In this document: positions 35,172-44,213 of the stretch, one piece after another
Layout of the letters: each line of letters begins with the position of its first letter
How positions within the stretch are numbered: the first letter of the stretch is position 1
Assembly (NCBI GenBank): GCA_029907465.1
Contig: JARYLV010000004.1
Location: 61,768-125,767 of the forward strand
Source: Methanomassiliicoccales archaeon
GTDB taxonomy: Archaea; Thermoplasmatota; Thermoplasmata; Methanomassiliicoccales; JACIVX01
Reading direction: 5' to 3'
Length of the DNA: 64,000 bases
Notes under the pieces: generated by a model
The model's database searches: none
What the model saw: the letters and a program-made list of their open reading frames with translations, nothing else
Told to the model about the DNA's origin: nothing
Position numbers and translations under genes: made by a program

Positions 35172-36320
35172 TTACCTTCGCATGAACTTGTCCCGGTATG
35201 CCCTTCCAAGCGCGTCGACTGCCTTCAGAGCGTCGACACATCGGTCAACAGTCATCGGGAACGGCTCGTTGTGAGCATACGGGTGGTTCGGGTTGCAGGT
35301 CAACTCCATGCAGTGTGGCAAGTCATCAAAGGTGGCACCAATCTCCTCGAGTGTAACCGGCAGGCCTACTGTTAGGCAGAAGTTTATAACTTCCTCAATA
35401 AGTGCTTTTGGCCTGTTCTCCATGATGAGCTGCGCAATCGTACCGATTGCAACCAGGTCACCATGTTCTGGTTTCGGAGCCTTCATTCTGCCAGGAGCTG
35501 CCGTGAGACCGTCATGTATGGCATGAGCAGCACCAAGCCCACCGCTCTCGAATCCAAGACCACTCAGGAGTGTGTTGGCTTGTGCAACATTTTCATAAGC
35601 CTCTGTGACCGCCTGCCTCTCATTGGCCAACTTTGCATGATACCCGTAGTTGATCAGGGTCTCATAGCACAACTGGGCCAGTCTTGTCGCAGTAAATGGC
35701 GGCAATCCACCATCGATGAGGGCGTTTCCGGATCTTGATTCGGCGCATGCTTCGGCCTCAAATCTCGTCGCCAACGCATCTCCCATACCGGCAACTAACC
35801 ACTTCGCAGGTGCCTGAACACACTTGTCGGTCGGGACGATGACAAGGTCCGGGCTTCTGTAGTAGAAGAGGACTTTCTCGACAACGTGCTTTTCGTCGTA
35901 CTGGACTGAAAGAGCGCTGCACGGAGCATCTGTCGATGGGATCGTGTTAATCAGGGCAATTGGTTTGCCAATTCCATACTCTGCGCTGGCTACCGCCTTG
36001 GCCAGGTCCATGATCGACCCGCCACCGACACCCACTACGAAGTCGGCTTCCTTTGCCTTTGCCATTTCCGCGAGTCTCTTGATTTCCTTGGCTGTGCAAT
36101 AGCGGACGCCCTTCTCCATGTGCACGATTTCAAGACCGTGCTCCTGGAAGTCTTCTTTCATCTCTTTCTCCACGCTCTCAATCGAGCGCGTCCCACCGAG
36201 AACAAATGCCCTCTTTCCTAGCAACATCTTGCGTCTTCCTAGTTCCTTTACTGCTCCAGGACCGATGATGTATCGGTTTGGAGCGGCCATCACTTTTACT
36301 CGGGTTTTCAACATCGGCAA
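35172..36320 (-). CDS. Glycerol dehydrogenase-like Fe/Zn alcohol dehydrogenase (GldA family)
   Basis: A 382-residue group III metal-dependent dehydrogenase. NAD-binding: 'FVVGVGGGSIMDLAKAVA', then 'PSTDAPCSALSVQY'. Metal ligands: Asp in 'AGMGDALATRFEAEAC' and His in 'GAAHAIHDGL' and 'PKPEHGDLVAIG'. The pattern is of GldA rather than the archaeal glycerol-1-phosphate dehydrogenase. The start TTG 36320 has 'GGGGGAG' at good spacing; ATGs at 36314 and 36290 are alternatives. It could also serve a hydroxybutyrate or other short polyol. Confidence 0.85.
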   Translation of the reverse strand: MPMLKTRVKVMAAPNRYIIGPGAVKELGRRKMLLGKRAFVLGGTRSIESVEKEMKEDFQEHGLEIVHMEKGVRYCTAKEIKRLAEMAKAKEADFVVGVGGGSIMDLAKAVASAEYGIGKPIALINTIPSTDAPCSALSVQYDEKHVVEKVLFYYRSPDLVIVPTDKCVQAPAKWLVAGMGDALATRFEAEACAESRSGNALIDGGLPPFTATRLAQLCYETLINYGYHAKLANERQAVTEAYENVAQANTLLSGLGFESGGLGAAHAIHDGLTAAPGRMKAPKPEHGDLVAIGTIAQLIMENRPKALIEEVINFCLTVGLPVTLEEIGATFDDLPHCMELTCNPNHPYAHNEPFPMTVDRCVDALKAVDALGRAYRDKFMRR

Positions 36321-36568
36321 GTTTTTCTCCCCCTGTTACGTCTGGAAAGTTTCCTCTCAGCCTTCAAAATTTTCTCATTAGGCTGATAACTTTCCTCTTC
36401 AGAATATAAGAGAAATAAGATATTAGTAACTTTCGGATTAGCAGAACGAGTTTAAATTTACGATACGGTTAGAGTCCTCAAGACGAAAATCCAAACTCTC
36501 CACTTAACAACTTTCGTAATACCTTTTCTAACTCTTTGATCAGAAGGATAGAAATGAAAAGAAAAAAG

Positions 36569-37402
36569 TCAGGGATGTGTTTCAAGCCAATATTCTGCAA
36601 TTTCAGATGGTGTTGTAATCCAAACTCCATTTTTCTTTTTGATGTGATTGATCAGACGGTCGAGCATTCTCATTCTCGATGCCCGCCCAATCGCCTGGGG
36701 ATGCATGACGATGGTAAACAAACCATTTTCATCGTATAATCCTTCGAATTCCTCTGTCCATATTTCCAGCACTTCTTCTTGGCTTGATATCCCGCTCTGA
36801 TATTCGAGTGGTGGGAAGAAGTTAAATGCAAAGTAGGTCCAGTCAACCGTGAGCCAGTTGAACGGAATCTCAACGAGTCTCTTTCCCTTAATGGAATGGA
36901 TATATGGGACGTCCCAAGCCATCATGCTGCTTTCATACATGAATCCAAGATCGCAAAGATATTCGAGAGTTCGGGGTGAAAGATCGAATGCTGGAGCGCG
37001 ATAGCCTTTCGGTTTCTTGCCAAGTAATTCTTCCAAGGCTCTAAGCCCCATTTTAAGTTCCTGCATTTCCTGCTCTGGTGTAAGTCGGGATGGATTGAGA
37101 TGCGAATAACCATGATGTCCAATCTCATGGCCTTTCCTGTCGATTTCTTTGATAAGCGAGGGTCGCTCTTCTGCTAGCATGCCTGGAACAAAAAAACATC
37201 CTTTGAGCTCGTGCTTGTCTAGAAATCTGAGGATCCTCGGAATCGCGACGTTGACTTCGTATTGACCTTGTGAGAGAACCACTGGACTAAAGGGCTCCCC
37301 TTCCTTGACCGCTCCAGTCCGCCTCATTATGTTCTTCCAGGAGATGTCACTGTCACAATCGAAAGTCAAGCACACTGCACATCTAGCATTATTTTTCCAC
37401 AT
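36569..37402 (-). CDS. Polysaccharide deacetylase family (NodB homology)
   Basis: A 277-residue carbohydrate-esterase-4 fold protein: 'CLTFDCDSDISW' (metal Asp), 'KGHEIGHHGYSHLNPSRL' (HxxxxH metal pair), 'GYRAPAFDLS' and 'MHPQAIGRASRM' near the end. No signal peptide is seen, so a cytoplasmic amide hydrolase, as in PuuE-like or HpPgdA-like members, is more likely than a cell-wall enzyme. Substrate unknown. It is transcribed toward gldA with its own spacer. Confidence 0.87.
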   Translation of the reverse strand: MWKNNARCAVCLTFDCDSDISWKNIMRRTGAVKEGEPFSPVVLSQGQYEVNVAIPRILRFLDKHELKGCFFVPGMLAEERPSLIKEIDRKGHEIGHHGYSHLNPSRLTPEQEMQELKMGLRALEELLGKKPKGYRAPAFDLSPRTLEYLCDLGFMYESSMMAWDVPYIHSIKGKRLVEIPFNWLTVDWTYFAFNFFPPLEYQSGISSQEEVLEIWTEEFEGLYDENGLFTIVMHPQAIGRASRMRMLDRLINHIKKKNGVWITTPSEIAEYWLETHP

Positions 37403-37485
37403 CGTCTCACCAAATAGGGGTATTGCACTGTAATTAAATTAATTCGCATCATCAATCAATTACCATATTGATTATAGCACTTGAA

Positions 37486-38253
37486 TCACATGATCGAATA
37501 TCCGCCGTCTACGGCAATTACTTGTCCTGTTATGAATTTCGAGGCATCAGATGCAAGAAAGACAACAGGTCCTTTCAGATCGTCGTCTTCGCCTATCCGT
37601 GCGGCGGGCGTTAAGTTGATGATGTCGTTACCCCTTCGCTCAATAACTGATTTGGTCAAATGAGTTTTGAAAAAGCCAGGGGCGATTGCGTTAACGCGGA
37701 TATTGAAAGGAGCCCATTTGACAGCAAGATCCCTTGTGAGTGCATCGACTCCTCCTTTTGATGCCGTGTAATTAATACAATCAATGATTCGATTGCCGAG
37801 AGTACTGAGTACTGAACTGACATTGATGATGCTCCCTTTTCTGCTTTTGATCATCACCCTTCCTACTTCTTGGCAACATATGAAAGTCCCTGTAAGATTG
37901 ACATCGATCACTTTTTGCCAGTCGGACATTTTCATTCTTTCAGGCGGGTCTGCCCATGCAATACCTGCGCTATTCACTAGAACATCAATTTTTTCAAATT
38001 TCTCAAGGGTCTTTCTCACGAGATTGCGCACATCCTTTCGAAATCGAACATCACAGCTAACGGCGAGTGTCTCGACACCATGCTTCGCGACTACGGTTGC
38101 CGCCTCTGCGCACCTATCATAATTGCGAGCACAAAGAACAACGGATGAACCTGCTTCCGCCAGAGCCGTTGCCATTTGGAACCCAAGACCCATTGAACCT
38201 CCTGTTACCACAGAGACCCTACCTGAAAGATCGAATAATTCGTTTACTTTCAT
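37486..38253 (-). CDS. Short-chain dehydrogenase/reductase (FabG-like)
   Basis: A 255-residue classical SDR. NAD(P)-binding 'VVTGGSMGLGFQMA', 'NSAG' motif in 'VLVNSAGIAWADPPE', and catalytic Ser, Tyr, Lys in 'INVSSVLS' and 'YTASKGGVDALT'. Typically an alcohol or 3-oxoacyl reductase. ATG 38253 gives the normal N-terminus. In front of it a run of eight G followed by TGTTTGAA acts as ribosome site; an in-frame ATG at 38286 lies upstream of that run and is less likely. Confidence 0.9.
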   Translation of the reverse strand: MKVNELFDLSGRVSVVTGGSMGLGFQMATALAEAGSSVVLCARNYDRCAEAATVVAKHGVETLAVSCDVRFRKDVRNLVRKTLEKFEKIDVLVNSAGIAWADPPERMKMSDWQKVIDVNLTGTFICCQEVGRVMIKSRKGSIINVSSVLSTLGNRIIDCINYTASKGGVDALTRDLAVKWAPFNIRVNAIAPGFFKTHLTKSVIERRGNDIINLTPAARIGEDDDLKGPVVFLASDASKFITGQVIAVDGGYSIM

Positions 38254-38438
38254 TTCAAACACCCCCCCCTTTTTACTCATTTTCACAGCTCTCTGTTTAT
38301 CAAATAGTTACATTCTTTCCTATCGGATAATGTGATCCTAGCGATTAAGTCTTGGATTTTTTGGGCTTTGACATTTTAAATTCTTGAACGAGTTATTTTT
38401 ATTATGACCATGGTTCACTATTGTCTGTAGGGATACGC

Positions 38439-39392
38439 ATGAAAATGGTATTCACGGAGCTCAAAAGTCATGCAGAAGAGATCAAAGAAACCTTTCGAGA
38501 TGATGAAGTGATAATTTATGATCGTCCTTTGAATGACGATGAGCTTATTAACGCTGCAAGAGGGGCTGAGATCCTTTCAGTTTTTATTTATTCAAGAGTA
38601 ACAGAAGAAGTCATCGATGCGCTTCCAGACCTTCGGCTCATCGTCACAAGGAGTGTTGGTTTCGATCACATTGCAGCGAAGCATGCGTTGAGCAAAGGGA
38701 TAGCTGTTTGCCATATTCCCGACTATGGTTCTCATGTCATCGCCGAACATGTCTTTGCGCTGCTGCTTGCTGCAGCAAGAAAGATTCCGTTTGCAGACAT
38801 TTATGTTAAAGAAAAAAAGAAGTTTGACTTCGAACAGTTCCTCGGACTTGAGCTCAAAGGAAAAACACTAGGTATCATAGGAACGGGTAAGATTGGAGCA
38901 GCGGTGATGAGCATTGCTTCAGGATTTGGGATGAAAATCGTCGCTTATGATGTCTACGAAAATAAGTCATTGCAGGCTAAGTATGGATTTCCCTATCTAT
39001 CTCTTGAGGAACTTCTTTCGATTAGCGATTTCGTCACGTTGCACATTCCTCTTACACCGAATACTTATCACTTGATCAACAAAGACACTATTGCCAAGAT
39101 GAAGAAAGGAAGCATTTTGATCAATGCATCACGGGGTGGGGTCGTTGATAGCCTTGCACTCAAAGACGCTCTTGAATCAGGTCATTTATGGGGTGCAGGA
39201 ATTGATGTTTTGGAAGACGAAACACATCCTGAGCGCGATGTTCTGTTGAGCGCCCCTAATATTATCATAACTCCTCATTCCGCTTTCTACACGAAGGAAA
39301 CTTTGCAAAGAATCATTCAAACGACAATCGATACGATAAGATCATACAAAATGGGCAATACGATCAATAAGATACCTATGGAATACCTGTAG
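38439..39392 (+). CDS. D-2-hydroxyacid dehydrogenase (NAD-dependent)
   Basis: A 318-residue D-isomer 2-hydroxyacid dehydrogenase. Rossmann motif 'LGIIGTGKIGAAVMSIA', catalytic Arg and Glu near 'NASRGGVVDSLALKDAL' and 'GAGIDVLEDETHPERD', and His in 'ITPHSAFYTKETL'. It resembles LdhA-like D-lactate dehydrogenases or phosphoglycerate-type enzymes. The start at ATG 38439 is preferred over an upstream TTG (38421); 'TTATTTTTATTATG' at 38391-38404 may be the promoter. It may supply the 2-hydroxyacid used by the FAD oxidase at 33410; inference. Confidence 0.88.
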   Translation: MKMVFTELKSHAEEIKETFRDDEVIIYDRPLNDDELINAARGAEILSVFIYSRVTEEVIDALPDLRLIVTRSVGFDHIAAKHALSKGIAVCHIPDYGSHVIAEHVFALLLAAARKIPFADIYVKEKKKFDFEQFLGLELKGKTLGIIGTGKIGAAVMSIASGFGMKIVAYDVYENKSLQAKYGFPYLSLEELLSISDFVTLHIPLTPNTYHLINKDTIAKMKKGSILINASRGGVVDSLALKDALESGHLWGAGIDVLEDETHPERDVLLSAPNIIITPHSAFYTKETLQRIIQTTIDTIRSYKMGNTINKIPMEYL

Positions 39393-39469
39393 AGGCCTTA
39401 TATAGTCCCAAAAGTTCACATCTACTTGGGTTTAATCAGACGTGTTTCTTTTTATGTTTTCAACTTCCC

Positions 39470-40678
39470 TTATTTAGATACTCTCATCGATTTGCCGCTC
39501 GCCGTGCGCCGGAAAGTGTAAGTCAGCAATGGGGGTGCGATCAATGTTGTTAAAAGAGACATGGCGACGACGACAGAGAACATACCAGAGGAAATTGAAC
39601 CGATGCCCAAACCCACCGAGGCGACTATTAATCCAACTTCTCCCCTTGGCGACATGCCAACGCCGATAACCGTTGCGGACCTCCTTCCCAATTTGTACGC
39701 TCCAAGTCCGCACCCAACGAATTTTGTTATGATCGCAAGTGCGGTTATGGCGAGTGATAGAATCGCGACTTCGGCGAACGACGCTATCTTAACGGATATG
39801 CCGATGTAGAGGAAGAAGAAGGGAACGAGAAACTCGTTGATCGGTTCGAATTTTTCGGCAACTGGCATGGTATCGCTGAATTCAGCGAATACCATCCCGG
39901 CGAGGAAAGCACCGATGATCGCTGCGAGACCAATGTATGATGCAAGTGCGGATAAGCCGAAGCAAAGAATGAGGGCCAATGCAAGCGGACTGGAGCCGAA
40001 TCTGATCAGTGAACTTCTTGAAGTTCTTTCTTTGATCTTTACTCTATTTCTTGCTTTGGGCAACAGGCCTGTGCCCACGTAAATGACAGCGAGAACAAAG
40101 AGGACCGCAAGGACGGCTACAACGAGCGTATCGATAATATTCAGTGTGCCGCCGACTGCAATACCACTCACAATCGCAAGGACGACCATTCCGAGAATGT
40201 CATCTATAACTGCAGCACCGATTATCACTCTGGACTCGATTGTGTGTGTCAGCCCCATATCTTTGATGACACGCGCCGTAATTCCGACACTCGTCGCAAC
40301 CATTGCCGCACCGATGAAAAGCGCCTCCACCTGCGGGTGCCCGAGCGAAATGATCAGGAGGTAACCAAAAGCGAAGGGAAATATGACGCCCAGGATTGCG
40401 ACGAGGGTCGATGTCCGCCCCACTTTCTTTAGTTCGCTAAAAGGTGTCTCGAGACCGATTGTGAACAGAAGGAAAATTACGCCCAATTCTGAGAAAACAC
40501 GAAGGACTTCAATGTCCGTTTCAAGATGAAGGGAACTATAGAGAAATGTATTTCCAATGATGATCCCAGCAAGAATTTCGCCCACGAGAGGTGGGATTTT
40601 TACAGACTCAAAGAGCAGGGCAAATATCCTTGCCATGAGAACGAGAACAAATAGTTGGAACAAGATGAGGTCGATCAA
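39470..40678 (-). CDS. CPA2-type cation/proton antiporter
   Basis: A 402-residue membrane protein with about 12 hydrophobic helices of the Na+/H+ exchanger fold. Diagnostic: 'VGEILAGIIIGN' at the first cluster of helices, 'GAAVIDDILGMVVLAI' with the paired Asp of the ion site, and 'GMSPRGEVGLIVASVGL'. Exchanges Na+ or K+ for protons. Start is TTG 40678 with a GAGGTG ribosome site. No TrkA-type regulatory domain is attached. The start region overlaps an open but non-coding frame on the other strand. Confidence 0.88.
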   Translation of the reverse strand: MIDLILFQLFVLVLMARIFALLFESVKIPPLVGEILAGIIIGNTFLYSSLHLETDIEVLRVFSELGVIFLLFTIGLETPFSELKKVGRTSTLVAILGVIFPFAFGYLLIISLGHPQVEALFIGAAMVATSVGITARVIKDMGLTHTIESRVIIGAAVIDDILGMVVLAIVSGIAVGGTLNIIDTLVVAVLAVLFVLAVIYVGTGLLPKARNRVKIKERTSRSSLIRFGSSPLALALILCFGLSALASYIGLAAIIGAFLAGMVFAEFSDTMPVAEKFEPINEFLVPFFFLYIGISVKIASFAEVAILSLAITALAIITKFVGCGLGAYKLGRRSATVIGVGMSPRGEVGLIVASVGLGIGSISSGMFSVVVAMSLLTTLIAPPLLTYTFRRTASGKSMRVSK

Positions 40679-40931
40679 CAGAGCACCTCTCGATCGCCTG
40701 GAATCAAAGATATTTGCCGTATCAAGTGTTTCCGTATATGAATCTTATCTAACTGAATTAAGAAAACTAGCAAAGCTGTGCTTTCGCGCATGGAGACCAT
40801 CTATTCATGTTATCAGCATTTCTCGGGAGTTTTGGACAGACTTTTTTTTACTAGCAAGATATGAATCAAATGATCTCTCAGTTCTTTCCATAGCAATTAT
40901 AAAATATTCTTACCTCATTTTTTTATTGATA

Positions 40932-40959
40932 TTCAATTCAGAAGGTTCAATTCAGAAGG
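40932..40959 (+). repeat. 14-bp tandem duplication in the ppa leader
   Basis: The unit TTCAATTCAGAAGG occurs twice without spacer. Each copy ends in AGAAGG, so the ribosome-binding core is duplicated; the second copy lies at working distance from GTG 40968. Confidence 0.7.
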
Positions 40960-40967
40960 TGTTTCTG

Positions 40968-41498
40968 GTGTCTCTTTGGAAAATGGTCCCGTCTGGCAGA
41001 GATCCGCCTAGGATCGTAAATGTTATTGTCGAGACACCCCAGGGGAGCAAGAACAAGTACGAGATTTCAAAAGAGTACGACTGCATCCTCCTCGATAGGG
41101 TTCTCCACTCCAGTGTGGTATTCCCAGTCGCGTATGGTATTATACCGCGAACCTACTACGACGATGGTGATCCCCTAGACGCGATGGTCATGATCAGTGA
41201 GCCCACATTTCCGGGATGTGTGGTCGAAGCAAAACCAATCGGATTGCTGAAGATGATCGACGAAAAAGGCCAAGATGATAAGGTCTTAACAGTTGCATTG
41301 GGAGATCCAAGATATAAAGAATATCAGCAACTGGAAGATCTTCCTCTTCATTATTTGAATGAAATTGCGGAATTCTTTCAGACATATAAACGATTAGAAG
41401 AAGGAAAGGGAACGAAGGTTCTCGGATGGGAGCGAAGGGAAGTTGCCATTGAAGCGATCAGCAAGAGTCTTGAGATGTTCAGAAAAAAATTTAGGTAG
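40968..41498 (+). CDS. ppa: Inorganic pyrophosphatase, family I
   Basis: Hydrolyses pyrophosphate and pulls biosynthetic reactions forward. From GTG 40968 it is 176 residues and begins like archaeal PPases (short 'SLWKMVPSG' lead). Active-site marks: 'GSKNKYEI', 'LHSSVVFPVAYGIIPRTYYDDGDPLDAMVM' (three metal-binding Asp), 'DDKVLTVALGDPRY' and 'YKRLEEGKGTKVLGW'. The frame is open far upstream, overlapping the antiporter gene, but that part shows no protein-like sequence. A TATA-like stretch 'ATTATAAAATATTC' is near 40895-40908. Confidence 0.95.
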   Translation: MSLWKMVPSGRDPPRIVNVIVETPQGSKNKYEISKEYDCILLDRVLHSSVVFPVAYGIIPRTYYDDGDPLDAMVMISEPTFPGCVVEAKPIGLLKMIDEKGQDDKVLTVALGDPRYKEYQQLEDLPLHYLNEIAEFFQTYKRLEEGKGTKVLGWERREVAIEAISKSLEMFRKKFR

Positions 41499-41671
41499 TC
41501 ATTGCAAATCCATTCATGATTTCAAGCACGAAAGAGTATCAATCTTACTTCTTGTCTGTGTTCTCAACAAGTTTAGTGAATAGATATCATTAGTCATTAA
41601 GAAAATGCATCCGTAAGGGATATATAGGAAAATGCCGTTAAGCTTCATTGAGCATATCGGTTGGGGGTAAA

Positions 41672-42625
41672 ATGAAAGGTAATAGACTCACAATCGTAAT
41701 TGTCGTTATTATTATTGGCGTGCTAATTCTAGCTGCAGCCCCGCTTGCGTTACACCAAAAGCACACACTCCGCATAGCGACTACAACGAGCGCCTATGAC
41801 TCCGGTCTCCTTGATCACATTTTGCCTGACTTCGAAAAGCGTTACGACTGCAAGGTTGACGTTATCGCTGTCGGAAGTGGTCAAGCAATGGAGCTTGGCA
41901 AGAATGGGGACGTGGATGTACTCTTTGTGCACTCACCAGATGCCGAAAATCAATTCGTGAAAGATGGCTATGGGGAATTCCGACGGCTTGTGTGCTATAA
42001 CCAATTCGTTATCGTTGGGCCGGCGGAAGATCCCGTGAACGTTTCACAGGCGAGTAGCGCAACAGAAGCATTCTTGAGAATATATCAAAATGGTACAGCC
42101 GGTGATGCAATCTTTGTTTCCAGAGGTGATGGCTCGGGGACTCATATTAAAGAGAAGAAAATTTGGTCCTTGTTAGGTTTGAATACTTCTACTTTCAGTA
42201 ATACTTGGTATTTGAGCACTGGTCAAGGTATGGGAGCTGTGCTCGATATCGCCCAACAAGAACAAGGATATGCTATATCAGATGAGGCAACCTTTTATAA
42301 GAGAAAAGAAACAGGAATAATCCAAGACCTCGAAATCTTGTTTAAAGGAGACCCAATTCTTTACAATCAATACAGCGTAATTCCAGTCAATCACACACGG
42401 TGGCCCAATATTAATTACAAACTTGCAATCGACTTTGTGAATTGGATCACATCACCTGAGATCCAGGAGATGATCGGAAACTTCACAGATGCATACGGCC
42501 ACAAACTCTTCGTGCCAAACGCGGGTCCTGGCACCATCACATTATCGATTTCGCACATCGCAGAGATTCAAATCCCACCTCAGAAAGAAATAACTGGTGG
42601 AAACCTATATCGCCTAATTTCATGA
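41672..42625 (+). CDS. tupA: Tungstate-type ABC transporter substrate-binding protein
   Basis: A 317-residue binding protein anchored by an N-terminal hydrophobic helix (about 6-25). The ligand motif 'ATTTSAYDSGLLDHILPDFE' and 'SRGDGSGTHIKEKKIW' are typical of TupA; the family also includes anion binders for molybdate. Tungstate would serve tungsten enzymes such as aldehyde:ferredoxin oxidoreductase or formate dehydrogenase. ATG 41672 has GGGGGT upstream. First gene of a three-gene operon; TATA-like 'GATATATAG' near 41619. Confidence 0.9.
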   Translation: MKGNRLTIVIVVIIIGVLILAAAPLALHQKHTLRIATTTSAYDSGLLDHILPDFEKRYDCKVDVIAVGSGQAMELGKNGDVDVLFVHSPDAENQFVKDGYGEFRRLVCYNQFVIVGPAEDPVNVSQASSATEAFLRIYQNGTAGDAIFVSRGDGSGTHIKEKKIWSLLGLNTSTFSNTWYLSTGQGMGAVLDIAQQEQGYAISDEATFYKRKETGIIQDLEILFKGDPILYNQYSVIPVNHTRWPNINYKLAIDFVNWITSPEIQEMIGNFTDAYGHKLFVPNAGPGTITLSISHIAEIQIPPQKEITGGNLYRLIS

Positions 42626-42653
42626 TACGCCGAAAGCCGCTCGGAGGATTTGC

Positions 42654-43310
42654 ATGGCAGATATAATTTCTTACGACGTTCTGCAAGTCACATTCCTTTC
42701 GCTTTATGTCTCTGGAAGCGCTACGATACTCGGCTCGCTCATAGGCATACCTCTCGGGGCACTCATCGGCCTCAAGGAGTTTGGAGGAAAGGGCCTACTC
42801 AAGACAATCACTTATACGATGTATGGTTTCCCGCCCGTCATATCGGGCCTATTTATTTACTATCTCTTTTCGAGAGGTGGCCCTCTTGGCTCGTTCGGCA
42901 TTCTTTTTACACCCACTGCAATGATTTTGGCACAGACATTACTTGTTGTTCCTTTGGTTACCGGTGTGACGATATCTGCTGTTTCCGAGGTGGACAAGAG
43001 CATTAAGAATACAATTCTTTCGCTCGGAGCAAGTAACCGCCAGGCAACTCTTACAATTATTAGAGAGGCATGGGTCGGCGTTGTCACGGCCGTCATGATT
43101 GGATTTGGCCGTGCAATAGCAGAAGTCGGTGCTGCTTATATGGTGGGAGGGAACATTGAGGGGAAGACGAGGGTCCTCACAACAGCTATCATGCTCGAGA
43201 CGAGAATGGGCCATTTTGAATATGCAGTCGGGCTCGGCGTTGTGCTTCTCATCGTGGCATGTGGAGTTTTCCTGTTCATGAGATGGATCCAGGAGCGCGA
43301 GATGCTTTGA
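42654..43310 (+). CDS. tupB: Tungstate-type ABC transporter permease
   Basis: A 218-residue permease with about 5-6 membrane helices and the EAA loop 'SLGASNRQATLTIIREAWVGVVTAVMIGFGRAIAEVG'. Starts 28 bases after tupA with ribosome site GGAGG. Its end overlaps the start of tupC by up to 28 bases. Confidence 0.92.
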   Translation: MADIISYDVLQVTFLSLYVSGSATILGSLIGIPLGALIGLKEFGGKGLLKTITYTMYGFPPVISGLFIYYLFSRGGPLGSFGILFTPTAMILAQTLLVVPLVTGVTISAVSEVDKSIKNTILSLGASNRQATLTIIREAWVGVVTAVMIGFGRAIAEVGAAYMVGGNIEGKTRVLTTAIMLETRMGHFEYAVGLGVVLLIVACGVFLFMRWIQEREML

Positions 43311-44041
43311 AGGCGATTTTGAGAACCGAGGGACTGACCAAAGAGTATTCGGGAAAGGCTGTTGTGTCAGATGTCAATCTAGAGGTAAGGGAGGGCGATA
43401 TACTGGGGATCATGGGACCAAGTGGCTCTGGGAAATCGACATTGTTCAGGCTTATTAATCTCTTGGAGGTCCCAACAAGAGGGAGGATTTTTTTTGAAGG
43501 CGAAGAAATCAAGAGTTTAAGTCCTCTCGCCTTTTTAATAAGAAGGAAAATGGCACTCGTCTCTCAGAAACCAGTCGCCATGAACCGGAGCGTTTTCAAT
43601 AACATTGCATATGGATTGCAACTCAGGGGCTTGAATCCTGAATCAATCGAGCAAAAGGTGAGTTATTACCTTGAGAAACTTGGTCTCATGGAGAGCAGGG
43701 ACAGAAATGCACGATCGTTATCTGGAGGGGAGATGCAGCGTATGTGTTTTGCTAGATCCGTCATCGTTGATCCCACGCTCTTGCTACTTGACGAGTTCAC
43801 GGCAAACTTAGACCCAACAAACATTGCAATCTTGGAAAATGCCGTTAGAGATTTCATTTCACAGGGCGGAAAAGCTGCAATCGTCATCACGCACAATCCT
43901 TTCCAGGCAAAGAGACTGTGCAATCGTGCGGCATTGATGATCGACGGAAGAATTATTGAGGAGGGGGAAACGTCAAAAATCTTCAACGATCCTGCTGACG
44001 AGAGAACAAGGGCATTTATCAAAGGCGAGATGATCTTTTAA
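43283..44041 (+). CDS. tupC: Tungstate-type ABC transporter ATPase
   Basis: A 252-residue ATPase: Walker A 'GPSGSGKSTLFRL', signature 'LSGGEMQRMCFARS', Walker B 'LLLLDEFTANLD', and H-loop 'VITHNPFQAK'. No regulatory mop domain at the C-terminus, as expected for Tup systems. ATG 43283 overlaps tupB; an in-frame TTG at 43307, overlapping the tupB stop, is an alternative start. Confidence 0.93.
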   Translation: MDPGARDALKAILRTEGLTKEYSGKAVVSDVNLEVREGDILGIMGPSGSGKSTLFRLINLLEVPTRGRIFFEGEEIKSLSPLAFLIRRKMALVSQKPVAMNRSVFNNIAYGLQLRGLNPESIEQKVSYYLEKLGLMESRDRNARSLSGGEMQRMCFARSVIVDPTLLLLDEFTANLDPTNIAILENAVRDFISQGGKAAIVITHNPFQAKRLCNRAALMIDGRIIEEGETSKIFNDPADERTRAFIKGEMIF

Positions 44042-44213
44042 TTTTTATAAAAACATTAATGGAAACCGTTGTTTTGAATATCCATTACGGTAGTAGATTT
44101 CTATTTCGAGTGCCTGGCGATGTTGCAAAATATTGAAATAAATAGGTATCGCATTGAAAACGAAATGTCCGAGTGATTTTTCAGACACAGCGGTCTGTCA
44201 TTTTTCTTTTCAG

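Noticed and set aside
40557..40967. Long N-terminal extension of the pyrophosphatase
   Set aside because: The frame is open, but it overlaps the antiporter start and lacks protein-like conservation. The family N-terminus and ribosome site place the start at GTG 40968.
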